Shown piece by piece: positions 44,169-53,436 of a stretch of 64,000 nucleotides of DNA; positions within the stretch are counted from its first letter, which is position 1; each line of letters starts with the position of its first letter. The notes beneath the pieces are model-generated. The model ran no database searches, was not told where the DNA came from, and worked only from the letters and a program-made list of their open reading frames with translations. The position numbers and the translations under genes are program-made. Where the stretch lies: positions 124,001 through 188,000 of the forward strand of contig CAVXNJ010000004.1 in assembly GCA_963763135.1 (NCBI GenBank), in the 5' to 3' direction. This DNA is from JANMZO01 sp963763135. Lineage in GTDB: Bacteria > Actinomycetota > Acidimicrobiia > Acidimicrobiales > JANYDT01.

Positions 44169-45506
44169 GTGTGGTTTTTTCTTGTCCAGACACTCGGTGC
44201 TCTGGCTGCCGCAATGGGACTCGGTCTTCTCGCTGGTTGGCTGCTGTTCGGTGGACCCGGAAGCGCGAGCCGAGCACGGTCGCGTGGCGGCGATGCGACG
44301 ACGACGCTCGATGCGCCAGCCGCGCCCGGAGTTCTTACCGAACTGCCTGCACATGAAGCGCCATCTGTCATTGGAGATATCAGCTCGTTCAGCGACAGCG
44401 CTCTCGGCTCGGCCGCCGAAGGAGTTTCGATCATCCCTTCGGCTCCCCGTCCGCTTGTGACTGCGGCCTCGACCCTGGCCGACTCGGTCGACTCGGCCGA
44501 GTCCGAACCGGAACTGTCTGACGCGAACCCCGTGAGTTCGTCGAACCTGTGGAGTGTGTCGGAGCCAGCCAATGCGGTGGCAACTGCGAGCACTTCGTCT
44601 GATAACGATGAGTTCGGGACCGACTCGCTGATCCCCAGGTGGGAGGTCGAAGAGCTGGAATCGGAACTCGAGGCCCGCACCGCCGACGTTGCTCGCCTCA
44701 AGCTCAAGCTGCGCAAGGCCGTGGAAGAAATCGAAAAGCGGACCGCTCAAACGGCGGCCGCACGTGAAGCCCGTGATGAGGAGCGACGCCGTTCGGCGGA
44801 GTTGGCCGACCAGCTGGCGGTGGCGCACAGCCAAATCGCGATTGCGGCAAGTGGCGATCAGGGACGGCGGGTTCTCGAGCTGTCGAATCTGGAGGATCTC
44901 GAGGCCGAACTTGAACGCGCGAAGCATCGGGCCGGCCAGTTGGCGGTCGAAGTAGAAGAACTCACCCGTTCAAACGCGCACTTGCAGTCGACGTCGGAGT
45001 CTGAGCGCCAGGCCCTCACCGTTGAGGCAGCCAGCCTTCGGCTTCGTACGGAGGGGGCGCTCGACCAACTCAATGACTTCAGTCGTGAGATTGCCAGCTT
45101 CCACGCTGAGCACGCCCAGCACCTCGCTCGTTCGCAGCAACTAATGGGTGAGCTGCAGGCGAAGTTGGCGGTGGCGCGTGCTGCGCTTTCCGGGCGTCCG
45201 CCGACCCATGTCGCGAGCAGCAACCAGGGCGCAACGCTCGTTCTGCCCAGCGTTGGCGTGGAACCCGAGAGCAATGGCCTGACCCAGCTGTCCGGCATGA
45301 CGCCCGAGATCGCCAATCAGCTTTCGGAGCTCGGGGTCGGCTCCATTCGCGACATTGCCGCGTGGTCCGTTCACGACGTTCAGCGCATGCAGGAGTGGCT
45401 GCCCGAGTATCCGAACATCGTCGCGGACAACCGTTGGGTGGAGCAGGCGCGTTCGATCGTGCGGTCCCAGCGTGACTCGACGGCAAGGAACTTGAGCGGG
45501 GTCTGA
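44169..45506 (+). CDS. Membrane-anchored coiled-coil protein with C-terminal HhH-like domain (module 2)
   Basis: 445 residues, GTG start with ribosome-binding site GGAGG ten bases upstream. Transmembrane helix at about residues 3-25, Ser/Ala-rich linker, coiled coil (about 155-355), then a C-terminal domain of about 60 residues (LTQLSGMTPEIANQLSELGV, AAWSVHDVQRMQEWL, RWVEQARSI) like the helix-hairpin-helix domain found at the end of some envelope and respiratory proteins. Same plan as the module-1 protein. Its stop overlaps the next ATG by one base (TGATGG). Confidence 0.75.
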   Translation: MWFFLVQTLGALAAAMGLGLLAGWLLFGGPGSASRARSRGGDATTTLDAPAAPGVLTELPAHEAPSVIGDISSFSDSALGSAAEGVSIIPSAPRPLVTAASTLADSVDSAESEPELSDANPVSSSNLWSVSEPANAVATASTSSDNDEFGTDSLIPRWEVEELESELEARTADVARLKLKLRKAVEEIEKRTAQTAAAREARDEERRRSAELADQLAVAHSQIAIAASGDQGRRVLELSNLEDLEAELERAKHRAGQLAVEVEELTRSNAHLQSTSESERQALTVEAASLRLRTEGALDQLNDFSREIASFHAEHAQHLARSQQLMGELQAKLAVARAALSGRPPTHVASSNQGATLVLPSVGVEPESNGLTQLSGMTPEIANQLSELGVGSIRDIAAWSVHDVQRMQEWLPEYPNIVADNRWVEQARSIVRSQRDSTARNLSGV

Positions 45507-46222
45507 TGGACGCGAACGACAAGGAGTCCGCCCCTCATCTGAAGGCGTCGATCACCGGACAACCTGTCACGGCTGATGAACCGGGCACGCCCGCCCCTGA
45601 TGCTGCCATCGAGGTCGACGCGCCTTCCGGTATCCGGGCTGCCGATGTTTCAGCGGCGGACACGGGTCCCGTCACGTCGGTGGCCGACGCCGGGTTCGTC
45701 CCGGAGCAGGTGATCGCTCCTGCCGCAGATCCCGTGCAGGGCGCTGCTCCCCGGGCCGCAACCGAAGAAGACCACGTGCTCGATCTGACCGCGTTTCATT
45801 CACCGATTGTCGATCCCGACCGTCAGGAGCAACTCGCCCTGTCGGCCTCGGTTGCGGGACCGCAATCCGGTCTTTCGGGAACGGCCGGTCCTTCACCGGA
45901 TCGCTCCGAGTCGCCGGTCGAGGCCGACGCCTCCGAAACTGACGATTCGCGCGGTGCGCTCGGTGCTCTCGCAAATGACAACGGTTCCGGGAACGGGCCC
46001 ACGGGTGGTGACATCCCACTTCTTGATCTGACCCTGGCCGACGAGCCCGCACCAACATCCGACGGTGAACCACGGGCAGTTCCCGGCGTCTCCGGCACTC
46101 GTGAGCTGGCTGTGGAAACCGACGCGATCTCGCAAGCCGATGCGCTGGCGAACGATGTCGAACGTCCCGACGTCGAACTCCCGACGTCGAACGTCCCGAC
46201 GTCGACCATCCCGAAAACGTGA
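45506..46222 (+). CDS. Acidic low-complexity protein, unknown
   Basis: 238 residues, rich in Asp, Pro, Ala, Ser and Val, no transmembrane segment or signal peptide. Two related short motifs stand out (HVLDLTAFHSPIVD and IPLLDLTLADEP). Probably mostly disordered. It is translationally coupled on both sides (TGATGG upstream, GTGA with the BON-OmpA gene downstream), so its product likely acts with those two proteins. No known family. Confidence 0.65.
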   Translation: MDANDKESAPHLKASITGQPVTADEPGTPAPDAAIEVDAPSGIRAADVSAADTGPVTSVADAGFVPEQVIAPAADPVQGAAPRAATEEDHVLDLTAFHSPIVDPDRQEQLALSASVAGPQSGLSGTAGPSPDRSESPVEADASETDDSRGALGALANDNGSGNGPTGGDIPLLDLTLADEPAPTSDGEPRAVPGVSGTRELAVETDAISQADALANDVERPDVELPTSNVPTSTIPKT

Positions 46223-47566
46223 CGGCGAACGACAGTCATGACGTGGGTCTGGTCGATGACTTCTTCGGCGCGGTGTCGAGCCTCGCCGTCGGACGACGCA
46301 AGAAGATCGGCGGCGTTCTCCTGATCGGCTGGTTGGTGCTCTTCATTTTCACGATGACCGTGGTCCGTCACCGCGTCGAATCGGAACTCGAAGAATCGGC
46401 CCACAAAGTCCTCGTGCTCAATGGTCAGCCGGGTGTGAAAGTTCATGCCAGCGGATTGACGGTGTCGCTCGCCGGTTTCGTCGAATCGCCCGAGGACCGC
46501 GACCGAGCTGCGGAATTGGTGAAGTCGCGTTTCGGGGTCCGGGCCGTGAAGAACAACCTGGTGATCGATGCCGCAAAGGTCGCGTCAGTTCAGGCCGACG
46601 ATGCTGTTGGCGCTGAGGTGCCCGAAAGCTCCACGCCCTCGAGTTCGACAGCAACGTTGCAGCCCACCCTCCCGGTCCGCGGTCCGACCATCGACGTCGC
46701 ATTTCGTTCTGGCGCCGACGGAAGTGTCGGAACGGTCGACGTGCGCGGTGATGTTCCCACGACGGCGGCCAAAGACGCCGCTGTTTGCCCGCGTTTCCAA
46801 TGTCGTTCCGGTCGAGCGAATCGCATCGAACGTACAGATCCCGACAACGGTCGTCGAGCAGCCCGATATGCAGGCGTACCGCCGATTCGGGTCGTTTCTG
46901 GAAATTGTCGCGAAGACCAAAACTCCCGACGTGAGGCTTTCGTACAAAGGCGGAAACCTCACCATGAGTGGGTCCGTGAGCGACATCAACGACCTCGCAT
47001 TGATCCGTGCGGAGGCCCGCAACCTCGTCGGTTCGGGTGAACTCACTGACACGATGACCGTGTCGAGCCCGGTCGAAACCACGGTCCCGGCCGATTCGAC
47101 GGTCCCGGGCACGGACTCCTCGTCGTCGGATGCCACCACCCCGACGATCCCGCCCGTGCAGATCGAAGGTGTCGGTCGGACCGACACGCCGGCCGCGAAG
47201 ACGGCACAGGTGGCCGTCGACGCCGTCATCGCCGGCAAAGTAATAGCGTTCGAGAAGAACAAGGCGCTGCTGACCGGCGATGGTCGCCAGCTTCTGAATC
47301 AGCTCGCTGAGGCGCTCCTGGCGTCAACCGACAAAACGGTGAAATACGAGATCTCGGGTCATACCGACAACAAGGGCTCCGAATCGGCCAACCTGGATCT
47401 GTCGACCCGGCGGGCCGAGGCGGTTCGCGACGCGCTCATCGCGAAGGGTGTCGAGGCCGACCGGCTCATCGCGAAGGGTTACGGCGAGTCCGACCCGGTT
47501 GCCAGCAACGACACCGAGACCGGTCGGTCACAGAATCGACGGATCCAGGTGCGTGCTGCCTCGTGA
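46219..47566 (+). CDS. BON-OmpA family envelope protein, module 2 (frameshifted)
   Basis: About 448 residues after repair. Cytoplasmic N-terminus, transmembrane helix (about 31-50, IGGVLLIGWLVLFIFTMTVV), a BON domain (about 58-115), a second BON-like domain (about 150-270), Pro/Thr/Ser-rich linker, and an OmpA domain (ISGHTDNKGSESANLDLSTRRAEAVRDALIAKGVEADRLIAKGYGE; pieces split here). The frame changes by +1 near 46778: removing one C in AAAGACGCCGCTG restores TTAAKDALFARVSNVVPV. GTG start overlaps the previous stop. It is paralogous to the module-1 protein. Confidence 0.8.
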
Positions 47567-47568
47567 CG

Positions 47569-48474
47569 TCATGAGGCCCGGCGCGCGACGTACCAGTCGA
47601 TGACCCGGTCGGCCATCGACCACGTGGTCCGGGCGAAGTAGGCCGGCATGGCAGAGTCGGTGACCCGCTCGGTGGTCGACGCGGTCAGGTCCGAGTCGAG
47701 AGCGTTGTGGAGTGTCGTATTCCACGAACGAGCGGTGGCGTCGCTGAAGCCGTAGTCGTCGGTCAGAAGTCGCACGAGTACGGGGACGCCGGAATCCGTC
47801 ACCCGTTCGTCGTTGATGCTGTGTCGGACGCGCTCTTTGAACGCGGCCACCTCGAACGAATCGTGCGGTGCCGGATCGAATCGGGGATGCACCCCGAACA
47901 ATGCGATGTACAGCGAGTCGCCCATGCCGTTCAAGGCCCGCTCGAACCGGGATTTGGTTTCGGTGACGTCTGAGCGAAGAACTCGCTCGCCACTTGACAC
48001 CGGATCACCGTCGATGCGGCGAAGGTCGGGGGAGGCCGAGTTGTACGCGAAGGTCACAGGGTCTGCGGTGGCGTTCAGTGTTGCGTTCGGGGTCATCGGA
48101 GACCCGCCTTCGCGAATGCAAGGTTGAACTTCGCGCTCGAGTCGGGCGTGCGCGATCACGACGAGCGCGAACACGATTCCGGATGCGAGCACGTACAGGG
48201 TTCCGACGTGACGATCGGCAATGAACAGTGCGGGAGCGATCAGCGCAAGGATGAGATCCACGACGAGCACCCGACGGAGCGCGGCGTGGTTGCGCTTCGC
48301 CCACAGGATCGCCGGGATGCCGATGGCCAGTGCGAACACACCGGCGGCAATCAACTGCTGCGTGGGCGAGCCGGTGTAGGCAAGTGGTTCGGTGCGGTCA
48401 AGCACCACGCCGAGCACGACTGCGGTGGGCGCGGCGGCGCCGAGAGGACTGATCGAGGATTGGACACTGCTCAT
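47569..48474 (-). CDS. Membrane protein with large soluble C-terminus, unknown
   Basis: 301 residues: about three to four transmembrane helices in the first 110 residues (SPLGAAAPTAVVLGVVL, LIAAGVFALAIGIPAILW, LRRVLVVDLILALIAPALFI, TLYVLASGIVFALVVIAHA), then a soluble region of about 170 residues. I do not recognise the family. It is convergent with the OmpA operon and directly before (in its direction, after) a glycosyltransferase gene on the same strand; a short G-rich tandem repeat lies between them. Confidence 0.6.
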   Translation of the reverse strand: MSSVQSSISPLGAAAPTAVVLGVVLDRTEPLAYTGSPTQQLIAAGVFALAIGIPAILWAKRNHAALRRVLVVDLILALIAPALFIADRHVGTLYVLASGIVFALVVIAHARLEREVQPCIREGGSPMTPNATLNATADPVTFAYNSASPDLRRIDGDPVSSGERVLRSDVTETKSRFERALNGMGDSLYIALFGVHPRFDPAPHDSFEVAAFKERVRHSINDERVTDSGVPVLVRLLTDDYGFSDATARSWNTTLHNALDSDLTASTTERVTDSAMPAYFARTTWSMADRVIDWYVARRAS

Positions 48475-48510
48475 GTTGGGATTGCTTTCCGTCTTACTGG
48501 GAGGGTGGTG

Positions 48511-48570
48511 AATGTGGAGGGGTTTTGCGGGTGGGGAGGGGTTTTGCGGGTGGGGAGGGTGGTGAACTTG
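48511..48570. repeat. Short G-rich tandem repeat
   Basis: Two tandem 18-bp units of GGAGGGGTTTTGCGGGTG, flanked by related GGGAGGGTGGTGAA sequences. It lies in the 160-bp gap between a glycosyltransferase 3' end (48635) and the membrane-protein start (48474), both on the minus strand. Runs of G could form a quadruplex on the plus strand. Confidence 0.7.
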
Positions 48571-48634
48571 GGATGGGCTTGCGGTGGGGGGGGATCGTGG
48601 GCTGGGAGGGATTGCGGTGGAGCTGGAGTGGCGG

Positions 48635-49924
48635 CTACCAGGCCCGTTTTTTCGTGAAGTACGCGTTAATGGTCCAACCGATGCGGATCAGGTTGAAGAG
48701 TTGGAGCGGAAGGACCAGACCGGCAAACACCATGGACTTCCAGCCCATCTTCTTCCGCAGCGGCAAGGCACGCAGGAGAAGGAAGACACCGAAGTACGCG
48801 AGCAGATTGATGCTTCCGAAGTCTCGGGTTTTCAGCAGTGCGGCCATCCACACGGGGTAGTACAGGATCCCGAAAACGGTCATGAGTTGGCGACCGAGGT
48901 CCAACCATTCGAAGCGATGGGGAAAGCTCGACTTGCGGTCGCTCAGGTTGCGCCAATCACGCGGGCTGGCCGCGAATCGGGCAAGTGACGCAAACGATGC
49001 CTTGATACCGTCGCACGTTCCGACCGCCCACCTGACCCTCTGGCGCCAGAGCATCCGAAACGTTGGAAGAAGGTCCGTGTAGGCCTTCATGTGAACACCT
49101 GCGCGACACCCCCAACCGAGGCGGAGCAGGTTGTCGGTGAGCGTCTTGTCTTCAACGAGCGTGTGTGAGGGCCAGGCATGTCCGTCTTCGCTCAGCAGAC
49201 GGACGTCTTCCAGTGCCGTCAACCGGAACACGGTGCTGGTCCCTGACAACACGGGAACCGTCCGTACAAAACGGGTGTGATGGTACAGAACGAACTCGGC
49301 GGCCTGCGACCACATCAGGTACTTGGACCAGAGGCTGCGGCCATGATCGCGGGAGCGCAGAATTTCGTATCGCCCTTCGAAATTGCTGCAGAGTCCACCG
49401 ACCTGCGGATCCGCCTCGAATTCGTCGAGCGCGTGCCGCAGGTAGTCGCGGTGCAGCAGCGAATCGCCGTCCATCTGCAGCACAAGCACGTCCTCGGAGG
49501 CGATCCCAAAGGTGCGGGCCCAGGGAATGATGCACGTCTCAAGCGCCAGATTCATTCCTCCGGCCTTTTTGTGCTCGTTGTTGATCGTGTGAATGACCTC
49601 GAACGGAATGTCGTACCGAGCGGCGGTCTCGTCGATGACGAGCCGGGTTGCGTCGGGGCAGTTGTCGCAGACGTAGACCACGAAGTCGGGCTGACGGCTT
49701 TGCTCGCAGATCGAGGCGATCGTCGTATGCGCCAACTCGCTCTCTGCGTGCATGGGCACGATCGCCGTGACGAACCGGACCGCGGGGAGATCAAGACGGG
49801 GCCAGACGGTGAAATCACGAACTTCGACGTCCGAGGCGTTGCTGACACCCGCTGAGTTGTCGTGGTCGAGTGTCTCGAGAACTTGCATGCCGTGCAACAT
49901 ACGGATGGTTGAAGGCGAATTCAT
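48635..49924 (-). CDS. Membrane glycosyltransferase family 2
   Basis: 429 residues. GT2 catalytic domain from about residue 50 (VTAIVPMHAESELAHTTIAS), with KKAGGMNLAL, the metal-binding DGD (LQMDGDSLLH), the ED of LVEDKTLT, and QRVRW, as in hyaluronan/chitin/poly-GlcNAc synthase-like enzymes. Two or three C-terminal transmembrane helices (about 325-425). It is probably a processive envelope polysaccharide synthase; the sugar is unknown. Confidence 0.85.
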   Translation of the reverse strand: MNSPSTIRMLHGMQVLETLDHDNSAGVSNASDVEVRDFTVWPRLDLPAVRFVTAIVPMHAESELAHTTIASICEQSRQPDFVVYVCDNCPDATRLVIDETAARYDIPFEVIHTINNEHKKAGGMNLALETCIIPWARTFGIASEDVLVLQMDGDSLLHRDYLRHALDEFEADPQVGGLCSNFEGRYEILRSRDHGRSLWSKYLMWSQAAEFVLYHHTRFVRTVPVLSGTSTVFRLTALEDVRLLSEDGHAWPSHTLVEDKTLTDNLLRLGWGCRAGVHMKAYTDLLPTFRMLWRQRVRWAVGTCDGIKASFASLARFAASPRDWRNLSDRKSSFPHRFEWLDLGRQLMTVFGILYYPVWMAALLKTRDFGSINLLAYFGVFLLLRALPLRKKMGWKSMVFAGLVLPLQLFNLIRIGWTINAYFTKKRAW

Positions 49925-50023
49925 TATTGCAGGGTCGTTCCGAGGCGTTCGACCTACGGGTTTCGTTCGTTTGGTTCAGTGCGTCGTGATGGAACCACCA
50001 GGTACCGCCGATAACGGCCTAGC

Positions 50024-51133
50024 GTGCAGCGGGTGAAGTTGGGTTTTTCTGTTGAAGCGACCGATGGCGATGCCCGGGCCGCGACCGTGACGCTGCCCCG
50101 GGGTACCTTTCGTACTCCGGTGTTCATGCCCGTTGGAACCCGAGGGGTGGTTCGTGCGTTACGAGCCGAAGACCTTGAGGCCCTCGGCGCCGAGATCATT
50201 CTGGGAAACACGTACCACTTGATGCTCCGACCCGGTGCGGATCTCGTCGCCGAGATGGGTGGGCTCCACGACTTCTCCTCGTGGAACGGGCGCATGCTCA
50301 CCGACTCCGGCGGGTTTCAGGTGTTTTCGCTCGAGCCGAAGATCGACGACGACGGCGTCACCTTCAAATCGGTCTATGACGGCTCGTATCACCGGTTCAC
50401 CCCCGAGATCGCGGTTCGCACGCAGGAGTTGCTCGGCGCCGACATCGCGATGGTGCTCGATGTCTGTCCGTCGCTTCCTTCGACGTATCCGGTGCTACGC
50501 CAGGCCGTCGAGCGGACGGCCGCCTGGGCGGCCATACAGCGCCAGGTCCACCAGCGCCCCGATCAGGTCCAGTTCGGTATCGTCCAAGGCGGCACCGACG
50601 CGACACTCCGGGCGGAGTCGGCCGAGCGGACGGTCGCCATCGGCTTCGACGGCTACGCCATCGGTGGGCTGTCGGTAGGGGAGTCGCGTGATGAGATGCT
50701 TCCCGCGATCGAAGCGACGAACCGGGTGCTTCCGCCGGATCGCCCGCGTTATCTCATGGGGGTGGGCGACCCGGTCAGCCTGGTCGAGGCGGTCGCCCGA
50801 GGTGTCGACATGTTCGACTGCGTGCTGCCCACCCGACTCGCCCGCCACGGGACGGTGCTCACCTCTGAAGGCCGTCTGCAGATCCGCAACGCCACGTTCG
50901 CCCGGTCGAGTGGACCCCTCGACTCCCAGTGCACATGCCCCGTCTGCGGCCGGTACTCCCGGGCGTATCTTCGGCATCTGCAGTCGGTTGGGGAGCACAC
51001 GGCGGCCACGCTTCTCTCGATCCACAACCTGCATTACCTGCTAAATCTCATGAAACGGGTGCGGGCGTCGATTGTCCAGGGCACGTTCAACGCGGTTCGA
51101 GCCGACGTGATTCGGGCCTGGGGGCCGGTTTGA
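50024..51133 (+). CDS. tgt: tRNA-guanine transglycosylase
   Basis: 369-residue TGT that swaps guanine 34 for preQ1 in tRNAs with GUN anticodons. Visible: TDSGGFQVFSL, GIVQGGTD, nucleophile Asp in GVDMFDCVLPTRLARHG, and the zinc site CTCPVCGRYSRAYLRHL...H. The start could be GTG 50024 or GTG 50033. It acts before QueA, encoded at 40.7 kb, and precedes yajC-secDF as in many bacteria. Confidence 0.95.
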   Translation: MQRVKLGFSVEATDGDARAATVTLPRGTFRTPVFMPVGTRGVVRALRAEDLEALGAEIILGNTYHLMLRPGADLVAEMGGLHDFSSWNGRMLTDSGGFQVFSLEPKIDDDGVTFKSVYDGSYHRFTPEIAVRTQELLGADIAMVLDVCPSLPSTYPVLRQAVERTAAWAAIQRQVHQRPDQVQFGIVQGGTDATLRAESAERTVAIGFDGYAIGGLSVGESRDEMLPAIEATNRVLPPDRPRYLMGVGDPVSLVEAVARGVDMFDCVLPTRLARHGTVLTSEGRLQIRNATFARSSGPLDSQCTCPVCGRYSRAYLRHLQSVGEHTAATLLSIHNLHYLLNLMKRVRASIVQGTFNAVRADVIRAWGPV

Positions 51134-51219
51134 GCGTCGGGTAAAGGCGAAACCACGCCTTCGAAGACCGTAATTCGCGCAAAAATGCTGATAGTTGCGG
51201 GGATCGTCAGGAACACGGA

Positions 51220-51513
51220 GTGCGCCGACTACCATTGCCGCGCTCTATGCAACTGATCCCCCTCGTCTTTATCGTGCTGCTGTTCGTGGTCATGAACCGC
51301 CAACAGCGCAAGCGAACTCAGGCCGTCTCGGCCCTACAGAGCTCGCTGCTGGTTGGCGACGAGGTCGTTACGACGTCGGGGTTCTACGGCATAGTCCGAG
51401 ATACGGCTGATGACACGATCCATCTCGAGATTGCGGATCAGGTAGTGGTGCGCGTTGCCAAAGGTGCAATCGCGCGTAAGACCCAGGGCATTGCGCCGGA
51501 GGTTACTCAGTGA
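51220..51513 (+). CDS. yajC: Preprotein translocase subunit YajC
   Basis: 97 residues: one transmembrane helix (MQLIPLVFIVLLFVVMNRQQ) followed by the conserved basic-then-beta region (SLLVGDEVVTTSGFYGIVRD). Accessory subunit of the Sec holotranslocon with SecD and SecF. GTG 51220 has AGGA seven bases upstream; ATG 51247 is an alternative. Its stop overlaps the secD ATG by four bases. Confidence 0.92.
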   Translation: MRRLPLPRSMQLIPLVFIVLLFVVMNRQQRKRTQAVSALQSSLLVGDEVVTTSGFYGIVRDTADDTIHLEIADQVVVRVAKGAIARKTQGIAPEVTQ

Positions 51514-53436
51514 AACGTTCCCCTTATCTGCCGTTGCTGGCGATTCTTGCGATCGCCATCGGCGGTGTGGCCACCACGCTGGTGACCGACTCACGGCCGG
51601 GCCTCGGACTCGACTTGCAGGGAGGTGTGTCGGTCGTTCTTGAGCCCGTGGGCAAAGTCAGCACCGACCAACTCGACAAGACGATCGCCATCATCCGCCG
51701 CCGCGTCGACGCGTTCGGTGCGGCCGAGCCCGACATTGCGCGTCAGGGCACTGCCATCGTTGTGCAGATCCCGGGAATCAAGGATCAGGAGCGGGCGCTT
51801 GCCATTGTCGGCAAGACGGCGGAGTTGCGATTCCGACCGGTGATCCAGACGCTGCCGTCGGAAGACGCGATGCGCGCTCAAGAAATTCTCAACCAGTCGA
51901 CGACGACCACCAAGGTCGGGGCGACCACCACGACGCTCAAGGGCGCCACCACCGTTCCCGGCTCGGCGACCACCACGATCGCCGGCGCATCAACGACTGT
52001 GGCCGGGGCCACCACCACGATCGCCGGAGTCACGACGTCCGCCGTATCAACGACAGTCGCTCCGGCGGCATCGACCACCGTCGCTCCGGGCTTTGAAGTT
52101 GCGCCGGCCGGCGGTTTCGGTTCGTTCGCCATCGCCGCACAGACCGCGACGACCAAAATCGCCGCTGCGGCCACCACGGCGGCGACGACGGTCACTACGA
52201 AGGCCGGCGCTACCTCAACGACCATCGCTGGCAGCACCGCGACGACGAAGGTGGGTTCCCCAACCACGATCGTCACCGGAGCCACGCTTCCGACTCCTTC
52301 GACGGTTCTTCCGAACGACGCTGCAGCGGCGGTCACGCCCGCGGCGGCCGCGACGACGTGTGTTCCGACCAACCCGCCGCAGATCCCGGCCAACTTCGTC
52401 ACGACACCCATCGAAAAAGACCAGAAGGATGCCTACGTCATTCTTCCGGAGAACGACAACAAGCCTTCGTCGGACCGGCTCTATCTCGCACCTTCACTCC
52501 TGACCGGCGAGATCGTGTCCGATGCCCGTGCGGAGCTTGACGAGAGAGGCGCCTGGCAGGTCATCGCCGACTTCACCGGTAAAGGCTCCGGCCAGTGGGA
52601 CGACATGGCGGCGCTGTGCGTCAACCAGCGGATCGCGATCGTGCTCGACGGTGTGGTCGAGTCCGCTCCGACTATCAGACGACGCGAAGTTCAACGGATC
52701 AGCCTCGATCACGGGCACGTTCACCGAGAGCGAAGCGAAGGATCTGGCCACATCGCTGAAGTTCGGCTCGCTGCCGGTGCAGTTGAAGACCCAGACCGTG
52801 CAGACCGTGTCGGCCACCCTCGGCCGTGACTCGCTCGACGCCGGTCTGCTGGCCGGCCTGGTCGGTCTGGCCCTCGTCGCCATCTACATGATCTTCTACT
52901 ACCGCACGCTCGGGCTTGTCGTCGTATCCGGCCTCGTTCTTTCGGGTGCGTTGATGTGGTCGCTGGTGACCTGGCTGTCGTCGAGTCGGGGAATCGCCCT
53001 CAGCCTTTCAGGGGCGGTGGGCATCATCGTGTCCGTAGGCGTGACCGTCGACTCCTACGTCGTGTATTTCGAACGAATGCGAGACGAGATCCGGGCCGGA
53101 CGAACCGTGAAGTCGGCCGTCGACCGTGGCTTCAAGGCCGCCTGGCACACCATCCGTACCGCCGACCTCACCTCGATCATCGGTGCGTTCGTTCTGTACA
53201 TCCTCACGGTTGGCTCGGTTCGAGGCTTCGCCTTCTTCCTGATGCTTTCGACCGCTCTCGACGTCGTCGTCACGTTCATGTTCACCCGGCCGTTCGTGAA
53301 GTTCCTCGGCGAAAAGGGCTGGTTCTCGCCGAAGACCCTCGGCGTCGACAAGTTCCTCACCACGCCTGAAGATTCTGGAAGCACCACCGTGCTCCGCCCC
53401 GGAAGTACGAGCGCCTCGACAGGAGCACGGTCATGA
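51510..53436 (+). CDS. secD: Protein translocase subunit SecD (frameshifted, Thr/Ala-rich insertion)
   Basis: About 641 residues after repair. N-terminal transmembrane helix, GLDLQGGVSVVLE motif, P1 periplasmic domain and five further helices (VGLALVAIYMIFYYRTLG onward). Between about residues 128 and 280 the periplasmic region contains about 150 residues of Thr/Ala/Val/Gly low complexity (TTTKVGATTTT and similar), not usual for SecD. The frame shifts by +1 near 52676-52680: removing one base in ACTATCAGACGAC joins ESAPTI to DDAKFNGSASITGTF. The secF start overlaps its stop. Confidence 0.85.
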
